Positions 7,064 through 15,199 of a stretch of 45,518 nt of DNA are shown one piece after another (the stretch's first letter is position 1; the number at the start of each line of letters is the position of its first letter). The DNA comes from Pseudomonas nitroreducens TX1 (lineage in GTDB: Bacteria > Pseudomonadota > Gammaproteobacteria > Pseudomonadales > Pseudomonadaceae). Made by a program: the position numbers and the translations under genes. The stretch covers positions 1 to 45,518 of the forward strand of contig NZ_AMZB01000083.1 in the NCBI RefSeq assembly GCF_000313755.1. The letters run 5' to 3'. Below the pieces are notes generated by a model that had not been told where the DNA came from, did not search any database, and worked only from the letters and a program-made list of their open reading frames with translations.

Positions 7064-8227
7064 TCAATCCGCCCAATGCCACGCTGGCGCGTCGAACATG
7101 CCCTGGTCGCGGATGCGCGTCTGGCCCAGTTCCTTGTCCAGGTGCAGGCAGTTGCACTCGGGGTATTCCTCCAGCGTGGTGATCAGCCGGCTGGCGTGGG
7201 ACACGACCCAGACCTGGGTGTGCTTCGAGGCGGCGATGATCAACCGTCCCAGTGCGGGCAGCAGGTCCGGGTGCAGGCTGGTTTCCGGTTCGTTGAGCAC
7301 CATCAGCGACGGCGGGCGCGGGGTGAGCAGGGCGGCGACCAGCAGCAGGTAGCGCAGGGTGCCGTCGGAGAGTTCTGCCGCGCTCAGCGGGCGCAGCAGG
7401 CCGTATTGCTTCAGCGCCACGGCGAAGCGTCCGCCGGGTTGGCAGTCGATCAGCAGTTCGGCGCCGGGGAAGGCGTCGCTGATGGCGGTTTCCAGTGCGC
7501 GGGCGTCGCCGATTTCGCGGATGGTCTGCAGCGCGGCGGCGAGGTCGCGGCCGTCGTGGTGCAGCACCGGCGTGCGTGTGCCCAGCTGTGGCTGGCGCGC
7601 AGGGGCGTCGGCGTCGGTGCGGAAGTGGTCGTAGAAACGCCAGCCGCGAATCTGCTCGCGCAGCAGCAGCGCCTCGGGGCAGTCCGAGCTGCTGCCGATC
7701 TGCGTGAACAGGCTGTCGAAGGTCGGAATGTGCTGCTCCAGTACCTGCCAGCTGCGGCCCTCGCGGGCGCGCAGCACCGGCCCGTTGCGTTCCACCAGCT
7801 GTGAAGCGGGGCGATACCAGGGACCGGCCCAGATGCTTTCGTGCTTGATCTCCGGGTCCAGGCCGAAGGCGCTGGTCACCGGGGGTGGCGGCAGGCCGAG
7901 GGCGATGGCGTAGCCGAAGTCTTCACCGGCAAAACCCAGGCGCAGACGCTTTACTTCGTTGCGCGGGCCGCCCTGGACTTCCACCTCGCCCGTGCGCATG
8001 CGCCGGGAATGGCTTTCCGGCCCGGCCCAGAAGGTAGATTCCAGCCCGCCTTCGCGGGCCAGTGCATTCACCACGCCGCCTTGTGCCGTCTCGGCGAGCA
8101 GGCGCAGGGCGCGGTAGAGGTTGGACTTGCCGCTGCCGTTGGCGCCGGTGATCAGGTTCAGCCGGCCCAGCGGCAGCACCAGCGAGTTGATCGAGCGGTA
8201 GTTGGCGACGGCCAGGGTGTGCAGCAT
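7064..8227 (-). CDS. AAA family ATPase, RecF/SMC-like (COG4637 type)
   Basis: Stand-alone ABC-type (RecF/SMC-like) ATPase of about 387 residues. Beginning at MLHTLAVANYRS it opens like RecF, with LAVANYRSI followed by the Walker A motif GANGSGKS (residues 28-35). Near the C-terminus are the signature-like LSDGTLRYLLL, the Walker B region LMVLNEPETSLHPDLL and the switch histidine in VVSHASRLI. No nuclease, TOPRIM or membrane domain is visible. Start set at 8227; an upstream in-frame start at 8260 would add eleven unconserved residues. Proteins of this type are common and poorly characterised. Some RecF-like ATPases work in DNA repair or phage defence, but nothing next to this gene supports either. 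It converges on the adhesin gene. Confidence 0.85.
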   Translation of the reverse strand: MLHTLAVANYRSINSLVLPLGRLNLITGANGSGKSNLYRALRLLAETAQGGVVNALAREGGLESTFWAGPESHSRRMRTGEVEVQGGPRNEVKRLRLGFAGEDFGYAIALGLPPPPVTSAFGLDPEIKHESIWAGPWYRPASQLVERNGPVLRAREGRSWQVLEQHIPTFDSLFTQIGSSSDCPEALLLREQIRGWRFYDHFRTDADAPARQPQLGTRTPVLHHDGRDLAAALQTIREIGDARALETAISDAFPGAELLIDCQPGGRFAVALKQYGLLRPLSAAELSDGTLRYLLLVAALLTPRPPSLMVLNEPETSLHPDLLPALGRLIIAASKHTQVWVVSHASRLITTLEEYPECNCLHLDKELGQTRIRDQGMFDAPAWHWAD

Positions 8228-8275
8228 TCGAGGCGATCCGTGGGCGGGAAACGCCCGCATGCTAGCAGAAGGGTC

Positions 8276-9475
8276 TTACGGCGCGCGGCGCCAGTTCAGC
8301 ACCAGCTGGGTCAGCAGGCCTGCGACCAGTCCCCAGAAGGCCGAACCGACGGAGAACAGGGTGAAGCCCGAGGCGGTGACCAGGAAGGTCACCATCGCCG
8401 CTTCGCGCTGACGGGCGTCGGCCATGGCGTTGGTCAGGCCGTTGGTGATCGAGCCGAGCAGGGCCAGCGCGGCGATGGACAGCACCAGCGCCTTGGGCAG
8501 CGCGGCGAACAGCGCGGCCAGGGTGGCGCCGAAGATGCCGGCGATGCCGTAGAACAGCCCGCACCAGAGCGCGGCGGTGTAGCGCTTGTGCGGGTTTTCG
8601 TGGGCTTCCGGGCCGGTGCAGATGGCCGCGCTGATGGCCGCCAGGTTGATGCCGTGGGAGCCGAACGGCGCCAGCAGCAGCGAGGCGATGCCGGTGGTGG
8701 AGATCAGCGGCGAGGCGGGCACCTGGTAGCCGTCGGCGCGCAGCACGGCGAGGCCGGGCATGTTCTGCGAGGCCATGGCGACGATGAACAGGGGGACGGC
8801 GATGCTGATGGTGGCGGCCAGCGAGAAGCTTGGCGTGGTCCACACCGGGCGGGCGATCTCCAGCTGGAAGTGGCTGAAGTTGAGCAGACCGAGGAATCCG
8901 GCCAGGGCGATGCCCACCAGCAAGGCGGCGAATACGGCGTAGCGCGGCGACAGGCGCTTGGCGACGAGGTAACTGACGAACATCGCCACCACCAGCGCGG
9001 TCTGCTGCTGCGCGGCGTTGCAGATCTCGATGCAGATGCGGAACAGCACGCCGGCCAGCAAGGCCGAGGCCAGCGAGCCGGGCACCTGGCGCATCAGGCG
9101 GTCGAAGCTGCCGGTGACGCCGCAGATCGTGATCAGCGCGGCGCAGACGATGAACGCGCCGATGGCCTCGCCATAGGGCACGCCGGGCAGGCTGCTGATC
9201 AGCAGCGCGGCGCCTGGGGTGGACCAGGCGATGACGATGGGGGTGCGGTAGCGCAGGGTCAGGCCGATGGTCGTCAGGGCCATGCCGATGGACAGCGCCC
9301 AGATCCATGAGGAAATCTGCGCGGTGCTGAGCCCCGCCGCCTGGCCGGCCTGGAACATCAGCACCAGCGAACTGGTATAGCCGGTGAGCATGGCGACGAA
9401 CCCGGCGACGATGGCGGCGGGGGAGGAGTCTGCCAACGGGCGCAGCGGCGCGCTGGCGGGTGTGGTGTCAGTCAT
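8276..9475 (-). CDS. BenE-type benzoate/H+ symporter family transporter
   Basis: Inner-membrane transporter of 399 residues with about twelve hydrophobic segments. The order of conserved stretches fits the BenE family (benzoate:proton symport): GFVAMLTGYTSSLVLMFQAG near the N-terminus, then YRTPIVIAWSTPGAALL, and later FGSHGINLAAISAAICTGPEAH with its charged residues. There are no ben or cat catabolic genes around it, so benzoate itself is unproven and another aromatic or organic acid is possible. It is transcribed with the LysE-type exporter 13 nt upstream and perhaps with the ATPase downstream. Confidence 0.88.
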   Translation of the reverse strand: MTDTTPASAPLRPLADSSPAAIVAGFVAMLTGYTSSLVLMFQAGQAAGLSTAQISSWIWALSIGMALTTIGLTLRYRTPIVIAWSTPGAALLISSLPGVPYGEAIGAFIVCAALITICGVTGSFDRLMRQVPGSLASALLAGVLFRICIEICNAAQQQTALVVAMFVSYLVAKRLSPRYAVFAALLVGIALAGFLGLLNFSHFQLEIARPVWTTPSFSLAATISIAVPLFIVAMASQNMPGLAVLRADGYQVPASPLISTTGIASLLLAPFGSHGINLAAISAAICTGPEAHENPHKRYTAALWCGLFYGIAGIFGATLAALFAALPKALVLSIAALALLGSITNGLTNAMADARQREAAMVTFLVTASGFTLFSVGSAFWGLVAGLLTQLVLNWRRAP

Positions 9476-9488
9476 GCACGAACTTCCA

Positions 9489-10091
9489 TCAGGTACGGGT
9501 GAGCAAAGGGTAGAGCGAGGCGACCAGCAGCGCCGCCATGCCGAAGTTGAACAGGCGAAGCCGCAGCGGGTCCTCCAGCCAGCGCCGCAACAGACTGCCC
9601 AGTATGGTCCAGACGCCCACGCTGGGCAGGTTGACCACGGCGAACAGGGTGGCGATCAGCACCACGTTGCCGATCCAGCTGTTGGCCGGCAGGTAGGTGG
9701 CGATGGCGCCCACGGCCATCACCCAGGCCTTGGGGTTGACCCACTGGAAGGCAGCGGCCTGGAGGAAGGTCATCGGCCTGGCGCTGTGCTCGCCTTTCGC
9801 CTCGGGCGCGCCGGAGCGGGCGATCTTCCATGCCAGGTACAGGAGATACGCGCCGCCGGCGTAGCGCAGCGCGGTATAGGTGGCCGGGAAGCGCGCGAAC
9901 AGCTGGTGCAGGCCCAGGCCGACGGCGACCACCAACAGCAGGAAGCCGATGCTGATGCCGAGCATGTGCGGGATGGTGCGGCGCACGCCGAAGTTCACGC
10001 CCGAGGCCAGCAACATCATGTTGTTGGGGCCGGGAGTGATGGAGGTGACGAAGGCGAACAGCACGAAGGCGCCGAGGAGTTCGAGGGGCAT
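9489..10091 (-). CDS. LysE/RhtB family amino-acid exporter
   Basis: Small inner-membrane exporter of 200 residues with six predicted membrane segments. The N-terminal part has the hallmark stretch SITPGPNNMMLLASG (about residues 18-32) of the LysE/RhtB superfamily, which exports amino acids or related metabolites. FQWVNPKAWVMA later in the protein is also typical. The specific substrate is unknown. It is the first gene of a minus-strand run with the BenE-type transporter; its upstream side carries a REP pair. Confidence 0.92.
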   Translation of the reverse strand: MPLELLGAFVLFAFVTSITPGPNNMMLLASGVNFGVRRTIPHMLGISIGFLLLVVAVGLGLHQLFARFPATYTALRYAGGAYLLYLAWKIARSGAPEAKGEHSARPMTFLQAAAFQWVNPKAWVMAVGAIATYLPANSWIGNVVLIATLFAVVNLPSVGVWTILGSLLRRWLEDPLRLRLFNFGMAALLVASLYPLLTRT

Positions 10092-10151
10092 GGCGGGGTA
10101 CCGGTCTTGTTCTGGGGACTACTGTTTTTCTGAAGCTTTGTGCCTGGGCTT

Positions 10152-10268
10152 CCCTCTCCCCCGCCCTCTCCCTGAAGGGAGAGGGAGCCATCCGTGCCGG
10201 CTGAAGCCGGGGTTTCATCCGGCACCTTACGGTCCCCTCTCCCTTCAGGGAGAGGGTTAGGGAGAGGG
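10152..10268. repeat. BIME-like nested palindrome, copy 1
   Basis: Outer arms CCCTCTCCC...CCCTGAAGGGAGAGGG and CCCTCTCCCTTCAGGG...GGGAGAGGG flank an inner GTGCCGGCTGAA...TCCGGCAC palindrome, so the element could fold on itself. It fills most of the 344-nt gap between the LysE-type exporter and the membrane protein gene. Related copies lie at 19787, 25643 and 42544. Confidence 0.85.
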
Positions 10269-10435
10269 CGGCCCCACGCAGAATCTCAAGTTGAACCAGC
10301 CTAATCCCGCAGGCTCCGAGCTGTCCCATAACAGCCAGTCGCCGAACGGCCCGTACAGTGCGAGCGGCAGTGGCGTGCGCGGGAGTGCGCCGGTATGGTG
10401 CGGGAAAGCCGCATGACTGATGGAAGATCGCCACC

Positions 10436-11077
10436 ATGGAACAGAATCCCTATGCCGCCCCCAAGGTCGAGCTGGTGGATCAGAGTGCTCCGGGGGTATT
10501 CCTCGCCGGGCGCTGGAATCCCGGCTTTCTGCGTCTGCTTGGCTGGCTGAGCCTGGCGCTACTGCTGTGCGATGTGGTGCTGTTCGTCCTGTCCTTCGCC
10601 GCCGCGCTGCACGAGTCGAGCACCTGGCAGCGCTATGAACTCTGGGTTGGCGTGCTCAGCACGGTGCTCGGCTGCTTCCTGCTGTGGCGCACCCGCAGTT
10701 TTCTCGAGGACCGCTTCAACGCCCGCGGGCTGGCCTGGCCGGTCGGGCTGTCGATTGCCATTGCGTTGGTGATGCAGGTCTACAGCCTGATTTTCGACGA
10801 GCAGCTCAGCGGCGAATTCAACGGGGCGCTGATGGGCTTCATGGGACTGTTCGTGCCCACCGGCGTCGTCACCCTGTGGTACGGCGTTCGCCTGCTGAAG
10901 ATCGAGTTGCCGTACCCGTCGGTGAAGGTCATGGGCTGGCTGGAGGTCGCCTCTGGCGTTTGCCTGCTCAGCGTCCTGCTGTTCCTGCCCGGGACCGCCC
11001 TGGCGATGGCCAGCCTGCTGCCGCTGGCGCTGATGTTCCTGCGCGCCGCCCGCGAGCTGGAAGCCGCTGCCCGCTAG
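10436..11077 (+). CDS. Uncharacterised integral membrane protein
   Basis: A 213-residue membrane protein I cannot assign to a function. It begins MEQNPYAAPKVEL; an N-terminal NPYAAP motif is frequent in small multi-spanning bacterial membrane proteins of unknown role. After a soluble stretch of ~35 residues come about six hydrophobic segments (near 36-57, 68-84, 98-118, 124-145, 158-182, 183-204) and a charged tail ending RELEAAAR. Its stop overlaps by four bases the stop of the convergent MarR-type gene. A REP pair precedes it. The upstream ribosome site is weak (GGAAG 14 nt before the ATG). Confidence 0.75.
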   Translation: MEQNPYAAPKVELVDQSAPGVFLAGRWNPGFLRLLGWLSLALLLCDVVLFVLSFAAALHESSTWQRYELWVGVLSTVLGCFLLWRTRSFLEDRFNARGLAWPVGLSIAIALVMQVYSLIFDEQLSGEFNGALMGFMGLFVPTGVVTLWYGVRLLKIELPYPSVKVMGWLEVASGVCLLSVLLFLPGTALAMASLLPLALMFLRAARELEAAAR

Positions 11078-11517
11078 TCTTCGTCCTGTGACCAGGCGAT
11101 GGCCTGGTTGACCGCCAGCCAGCCGCGCACGGCGTCCTCGCCGGCTTCGTCGAAGGCCCGTTGCAGCAGGCGCCCCTGTTCCTGGCGCAGGGCCTTTTCC
11201 AGCTTGCCGCCTTCGGCCGTCAGCGCCAGTAGGCGCCGGCGCTTGTCGTTGTCGCAGGCTTCGCTGCGGATCAGGTCGCGCTCCAGCAACTGGCGCAGCG
11301 GCAGGTTCAGTGCCTGCTTGGTCACCCCCAGGGCGGACAGTAGCTGGCTGACGGAAAGCCCCGGATTACGCGCGATGAAGAACAGGATGCGGTGGTGCAC
11401 CCGGCTCAGGCCTCGGCGCGCCAGCATCTCGTCAGGTTTCGCGGTGAAGGCGCGATAGCTGAAGAAGAAGGCTTCCATGGCCTGGAGTTGCAGGGCATTT
11501 TTTATTAGGTCAGGCAT
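11074..11517 (-). CDS. MarR family transcriptional regulator
   Basis: DNA-binding regulator of 147 residues with the MarR winged-helix fold. The helix-turn-helix is about residues 52-75 (LSVSQLLSALGVTKQALNLP) and the wing follows (RSEACDNDKRRRLLALTAEG). MarR proteins usually sense a small molecule and release DNA. It is transcribed away from the aminotransferase-GST pair, and a 15-bp palindrome (11551-11565) sits between the two starts, so autoregulation and control of those genes is likely but inferred. Confidence 0.92.
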   Translation of the reverse strand: MPDLIKNALQLQAMEAFFFSYRAFTAKPDEMLARRGLSRVHHRILFFIARNPGLSVSQLLSALGVTKQALNLPLRQLLERDLIRSEACDNDKRRRLLALTAEGGKLEKALRQEQGRLLQRAFDEAGEDAVRGWLAVNQAIAWSQDED

Positions 11518-11550
11518 ATTGACGTATCAGTCTCGGGCGTCGTAGCTTCG

Positions 11551-11565
11551 GTCAAGCAGTTTGAC
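11551..11565. promoter_or_regulatory. Candidate MarR operator
   Basis: GTCAA-GCAGT-TTGAC is a perfect 5-bp inverted repeat with 5-bp spacing in the 81-bp divergent region between the MarR gene and the aminotransferase gene. Size and place fit a MarR dimer site. Confidence 0.55.
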
Positions 11566-11598
11566 TCATTCTTCCGTGCTCCCGCTACCGGTGACCCC

Positions 11599-12756
11599 AT
11601 GGCCTTCTCCGAACGCATCGCCCGACTGAAAAGCTCTCTGATCCGTGAAATCCTCGCTGCGGCGCAGCGCCCGGAGGTGATGTCCTTCGCTGGCGGGTTG
11701 CCCGCCGAGCCGATGCTGCCAAAGGTGAACTGGGACGACATGCCGGCGAGCATGGGCCAGTACGGCATGAGCGAAGGGGAGCCGGCGCTGCGCGAAGCCA
11801 TCGCTGCCGAAGCGCGGGCGCTGGGCGTGCCCTGCGAGGCGAGCCAGGTACTGATCGTCAGCGGCTCGCAGCAGACGCTGGACCTGGCCAGCAAGCTGTT
11901 CATCGACCCGGGCACCGAGGTGCTGCTCGAAGCGCCGACTTACCTCGCTGCGCTGCAGGCCTTCCAGCTGTTCGGTGCGAACTGCCTGACGGTGCCACTG
12001 GGCGCCGAAGGTCCGGACGTCGCCGCGCTGCGCCAGCGCCTTGAAACCAGCAAACCGGCCTTCGCCTACCTGATCCCGACTTTCCAGAATCCGTCCGGCG
12101 TGCGCTACAGCGAACAGCGCCGCGATGAGGTGGCCGCCGTGCTCGACGAGTTCGGCGTGACCCTGATCGAGGACGAGCCCTACCGCGAGCTGGTGTTCGA
12201 TGCCGGCACCGCGACCCCGCTGGTCAGCCGCCTGAAGCGCGCCAGCTGGATCTACACCGGCACTGTCTCAAAAACACTGCTGCCAGGCCTGCGCGTCGGT
12301 TTCCTGATCGCCACGCCGGACCTGTTCCCGCATCTGCTGCGTCTGAAGCAATCTGCTGATCTGCACACCAACCGCGTCGGCCAGTGGCAGGCGCTGCAGT
12401 GGTTCGGCACCGAGGCTTACCGAGGCCACCTGGCCGAGCTGCGTGATTTCTACCGCATACGCCGCGATGCAATGCAGAAGCAACTTGAAGAGCATTTTGG
12501 CGAGTTGGCCGAATGGAACGTGCCCCAGGGCGGTTTGTTCTTCTGGCTCAAGCTCAAGCAGCCGCTGGACACCCGTACCTTGCTGGATAAGGCGCTGTCG
12601 CAGAACGTGGCCTTCATGCCCGGCGAGCCTTTCTTTACGCAACCTGACGCCAATCCCGGCTATTTGCGGCTTAACTTCAGCCACGTGGCGCCGGAACGTG
12701 CCGGCGAAGGTTTGCGCCGCCTGGCCGCGGTAATCCGCGACGCCCAGCCCCAGTGA
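11599..12756 (+). CDS. PLP-dependent aminotransferase (class I/II, 2-aminoadipate aminotransferase-like)
   Basis: Cytosolic fold-type I PLP enzyme of 385 residues that moves amino groups between amino acids and keto acids. Expected active-site residues can be followed: N164 in FQNPSG, D192 and Y195 in EDEPY, the Schiff-base lysine K225 in SKTLLPG and R232 just after it. It resembles the stand-alone aminotransferases related to the catalytic domain of MocR regulators and to LysN (2-aminoadipate or aromatic/branched-chain aminotransferase), but lacks an N-terminal DNA-binding domain. The substrate is unclear. The GST gene follows almost directly, so both probably share a promoter under the divergent MarR regulator. 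Confidence 0.88.
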   Translation: MAFSERIARLKSSLIREILAAAQRPEVMSFAGGLPAEPMLPKVNWDDMPASMGQYGMSEGEPALREAIAAEARALGVPCEASQVLIVSGSQQTLDLASKLFIDPGTEVLLEAPTYLAALQAFQLFGANCLTVPLGAEGPDVAALRQRLETSKPAFAYLIPTFQNPSGVRYSEQRRDEVAAVLDEFGVTLIEDEPYRELVFDAGTATPLVSRLKRASWIYTGTVSKTLLPGLRVGFLIATPDLFPHLLRLKQSADLHTNRVGQWQALQWFGTEAYRGHLAELRDFYRIRRDAMQKQLEEHFGELAEWNVPQGGLFFWLKLKQPLDTRTLLDKALSQNVAFMPGEPFFTQPDANPGYLRLNFSHVAPERAGEGLRRLAAVIRDAQPQ

Positions 12757-12766
12757 GGAGATGAGC

Positions 12767-13369
12767 ATGTACACCGTTTACGGCGATCAACTGTCCGGCA
12801 ACTGCTACAAGGTCAAGCTGGCCCTGCACCTGCTCGACCTGCCTTACCAGTGGCGCGAGATCGACATCATCAAGGGCGAGACGCAGACCGCCGAGTTCCT
12901 GGCGATGAACCCCAACGGCAAGGTGCCGGTGCTGCAACTGGAGGACGGCACCTGCCTGTGGGAGTCCAATGCCATCCTCAACTTCCTCGCCGATGGCAGC
13001 GAGTTGCTGCCCAGCGAACCGCGCCTGCGCACCCAGGTGCTGCAGTGGCAGTTCTTCGAGCAGTACAGCCATGAGCCCTACGTGGCGGTGGCGCGCTTCA
13101 TCGAGTTCTACCTCGGCCTGCCCGAGGAGCGCCGCGAAGAATACACGCGCTGCCACAAGGGCGGCTACAAGGCGCTGAAGGTGATGGAGAAGCAACTGGA
13201 GCAGACGCCCTATCTGGTGGGCGACCAGTATTCCATCGCCGATATCACCCTGTACGCCTACACCCATGTGGCCCACCAGGGCGGCTTCGACCTGTCGAAC
13301 TTCCCGGCGATCAACGCCTGGCTGGCGCGGGTGGCGGATCACCCGCGGCATGTGGGGATGCAGGACTGA
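12767..13369 (+). CDS. Glutathione S-transferase family protein
   Basis: Cytosolic glutathione transferase-like protein of 200 residues. The N-terminal thioredoxin-fold domain contains SGNCYKVKLAL (C13 near the usual catalytic position), the cis-proline stretch NGKVPVL and the glutathione-contacting ESNAIL. The all-helical C-terminal domain has YSIADITLYAYTHVA. Start is fixed at the second ATG: GAGGAG at 12755-12760 directly abuts the first ATG (12761) but lies six bases before 12767. It follows the aminotransferase by 10 nt and is closed by a strong terminator. Its substrate is unknown. Confidence 0.9.
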   Translation: MYTVYGDQLSGNCYKVKLALHLLDLPYQWREIDIIKGETQTAEFLAMNPNGKVPVLQLEDGTCLWESNAILNFLADGSELLPSEPRLRTQVLQWQFFEQYSHEPYVAVARFIEFYLGLPEERREEYTRCHKGGYKALKVMEKQLEQTPYLVGDQYSIADITLYAYTHVAHQGGFDLSNFPAINAWLARVADHPRHVGMQD

Positions 13370-13386
13370 TCTGCACCTTGCCCTTG

Positions 13387-13416
13387 AAAACGCCGCTTCC
13401 CTGGAAGCGGCGTTTT
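13387..13416 (+). terminator. Rho-independent terminator after the GST gene
   Basis: AAAACGCCGCTTC (13387-13399) pairs with GAAGCGGCGTTTT (13404-13416) around CCTG, with a T-run at the 3' side. Confidence 0.9.
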
Positions 13417-13438
13417 TCATTGTGTGCCGAGCATTTTT

Positions 13439-13507
13439 GTAGGAGCGAGCTTGCTCGCGAACGGAATGTCCGGCCGCTAGGTGGTTCGCGAGCAAGCTCG
13501 CTCCTAC
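13439..13507. repeat. REP pair, GTAGGAGCGAGC family
   Basis: Two inverted copies of the Pseudomonas REP (GTAGGAGCGAGC-TTGCTCGCGAAC, 13439-13462, and its reverse complement 13484-13507). Further copies are at 19624, 33879, 41004 and 45495. Confidence 0.92.
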
Positions 13508-13599
13508 AGGTCGATCCGAACTTCTGTGTGAAACAGGCAATTTGCTATCAGAAAAATCCGAAAGAACCTCTCTAAACCGCGCATTTCGTGGCTTTGGGG

Positions 13600-13641
13600 T
13601 TGACCAGCATCATGGCGGCGTTTTGTCGCCATCCCTAATCT
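13600..13641 (+). promoter_or_regulatory. Anr/FNR-type box and -10 of the hemerythrin gene
   Basis: TTGAC-CAGC-ATCAT (13600-13613) matches the Anr/FNR consensus TTGAT-N4-ATCAA at 8 of 10 positions. A possible -10, TAATCT (13636-13641), lies with its centre 32 bp from the box centre, as expected of a class II activated promoter. From memory the P. aeruginosa hemerythrin at this locus (PA1673, Mhr) is induced under low oxygen. Confidence 0.6.
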
Positions 13642-13724
13642 GGGCGCGCTGCCATGCGGGATGTACCGATGTGGCCGGGCGCGAGCGGCAGGCAGTGTCG
13701 TCGTCCGGCGTGGGGAGGGAAAAG

Positions 13725-14186
13725 ATGGCCTATCTGGTCTGGCAGGCGGATCTCGATACCGGGATCGGAGTGATCGACGCACAGCACAAGCGCATCGTCG
13801 AAATGATCAACCAGCTGCACGAGGCCCAGGCCCATCACGACCGGGCCATGCTCGGCGGCGTGATCGAGGAGCTGGTCGACTACACCATCTCGCACTTCGC
13901 CTTCGAGGAGACCCTGCTGGAGGACTCCGGCTACCAGTTCACCCGGGCGCACAAGAAGGTCCATGAACTCTTCATCAAGCGCGTTTCCGACTACCGCACG
14001 CGCTTCGATGCCGGCGAGGACGTTGCCGAGGAGCTCAAGGGCCTGCTCGGCCGTTGGCTGTTCAACCATATCCGCAATGACGACGCCAACTACGTCGAGG
14101 CCGTAAAGGCCACCATGCACGAACTCACCCGCGACCAGAGCCATGGCGGCTGGCTATCGCGCTCGATGAAGCGATTCTTCGGCTGA
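13725..14186 (+). CDS. Bacteriohemerythrin
   Basis: Single-domain oxygen-binding di-iron protein of 153 residues, cytosolic. All seven expected iron ligands are seen: H21 (DAQHK), H57 and E61 (SHFAFEE), H76 and H80 (HKKVH), H115 and D120 (HIRNDD). Start chosen at 13725 because GGAGGG at 13714-13719 lies five bases upstream and the family begins AYLVWQ; a longer open frame from 13542 would add an unconserved leader. The Anr-like box upstream suggests induction at low oxygen, fitting a role in oxygen delivery or sensing. It appears to be the counterpart of PA1673 in P. aeruginosa. Confidence 0.93.
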   Translation: MAYLVWQADLDTGIGVIDAQHKRIVEMINQLHEAQAHHDRAMLGGVIEELVDYTISHFAFEETLLEDSGYQFTRAHKKVHELFIKRVSDYRTRFDAGEDVAEELKGLLGRWLFNHIRNDDANYVEAVKATMHELTRDQSHGGWLSRSMKRFFG

Positions 14187-14283
14187 ATCGCCCCCTGTTT
14201 GGGCAGTGAATGCCAGCGCGAATCGCCCCCGGCTGGCTATGCTCCTTGCACAACTAAAAGCAATGCCACGGGGGTATTCGCGC

Positions 14284-15135
14284 ATGAAGACGTTGTTGAA
14301 GTCACTGCTGCTGCTTTCTTTGCTGTCGTCCTTTTCACTGTTCGCCGCTCAGCCGGCCGCCTCGTCGACCTCCGACGACCAGCGCGCCAAGGCGCTGCTA
14401 TCCAAGGCGGTGGCCGCCTACAAGCAGCAAGGCGACAAGGCCTTTGCCGCGTTCAGTCGCCAGGGCGAGTTCGTCGATGGCGACCTCTACGTCTTCGTGG
14501 TAGACAGCAATGGCACCATGCTGGCCAGTGGCGGCCCGTCGGTGGTGCTGATCGACCGCGACGTTTCCTCGACGCTCGATCCCTCGCTCCAGGCGCAGTT
14601 CGCCAAGGCATTGAAATCGCCGGAAACCGGCAAGGTGCAGCAGGCAGACTACCGCTGGAAGAACTGGGCAGACGGCAAGGTCGAGCGCAAGCACGTGTAT
14701 TACCAGCGTGTCGGCGAGCGCTTCCTCGCGGTGGGCTACTACATCCCGCGCGCTTCGGCACAGCAGGCGGCAGCCATGCTGGATAAGGCGGTGAAGGCCG
14801 TGGAGGCCGACCCGGAAGGCACCTTCAAGCAGATCACCGCGCGGGACAAGGCGTTCATCGAGGATGACCTCTATGTCTTCGTGGTCGACCTGGATACTTC
14901 GAAGTTTGTCGCCCACGGCTTCAACACGCGCATGGTCGGTACCGATTTCGACTCGCTCAAGGACCCGGGCGGCAACCCCATCGGCCACGCCATGCTGGAG
15001 CTGGTGAAGGCCAAGGGTGAAGCGGAGTTCGAATACCAGTGGCGTAACCCGGTGACCAGCAAGGTGGAGAACAAGCACGCTTTCCTGCGCAAGGCTGGGC
15101 ACTATCTGGTCGCGGTGGGTTACTACACCCGCTGA
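14284..15135 (+). CDS. Periplasmic protein with two cache domains
   Basis: Exported protein of 283 residues made almost wholly of two single-cache (sCache_2-like) domains. A signal peptide covers about residues 1-21 (LSLLSSFSLFA). The two repeats are visible as AKALLSKAVAAYKQQGDKAF...DLYVFVVDSNG (about 40-90) and AAMLDKAVKAVEADPEGTF...DLYVFVVDLDT (about 165-210), each followed by a WKNW/WRNP strand and a GYY end. Cache domains normally bind small ligands as sensors of kinases or chemoreceptors, yet no membrane anchor or signalling domain follows here. It may be a soluble binding protein. Start at 14284 matches the signal peptide; in-frame starts upstream do not. Confidence 0.85.
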   Translation: MKTLLKSLLLLSLLSSFSLFAAQPAASSTSDDQRAKALLSKAVAAYKQQGDKAFAAFSRQGEFVDGDLYVFVVDSNGTMLASGGPSVVLIDRDVSSTLDPSLQAQFAKALKSPETGKVQQADYRWKNWADGKVERKHVYYQRVGERFLAVGYYIPRASAQQAAAMLDKAVKAVEADPEGTFKQITARDKAFIEDDLYVFVVDLDTSKFVAHGFNTRMVGTDFDSLKDPGGNPIGHAMLELVKAKGEAEFEYQWRNPVTSKVENKHAFLRKAGHYLVAVGYYTR

Positions 15136-15153
15136 CCTGCCGGTGGCAGGCAC

Positions 15154-15181
15154 AAAAAACCGGCCCTCTGGCCGGTTTTTT
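15154..15181. terminator. Bidirectional terminator between the cache gene and folE
   Basis: AAAAAACCGGCC (15154-15165) and GGCCGGTTTTTT (15170-15181) form a perfect 12-bp stem around CTCT. A/T tracts on both sides let it serve both converging genes. Confidence 0.93.
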
Positions 15182-15199
15182 CATGGCGGCGGTTCGCGA

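Noticed and set aside
7841-9310. Long plus-strand open frame over the ATPase and BenE-type genes
   Set aside because: It is antisense to two clear genes, Gln/Gly/Ala/Asp-rich, with no recognisable domain or ribosome site.
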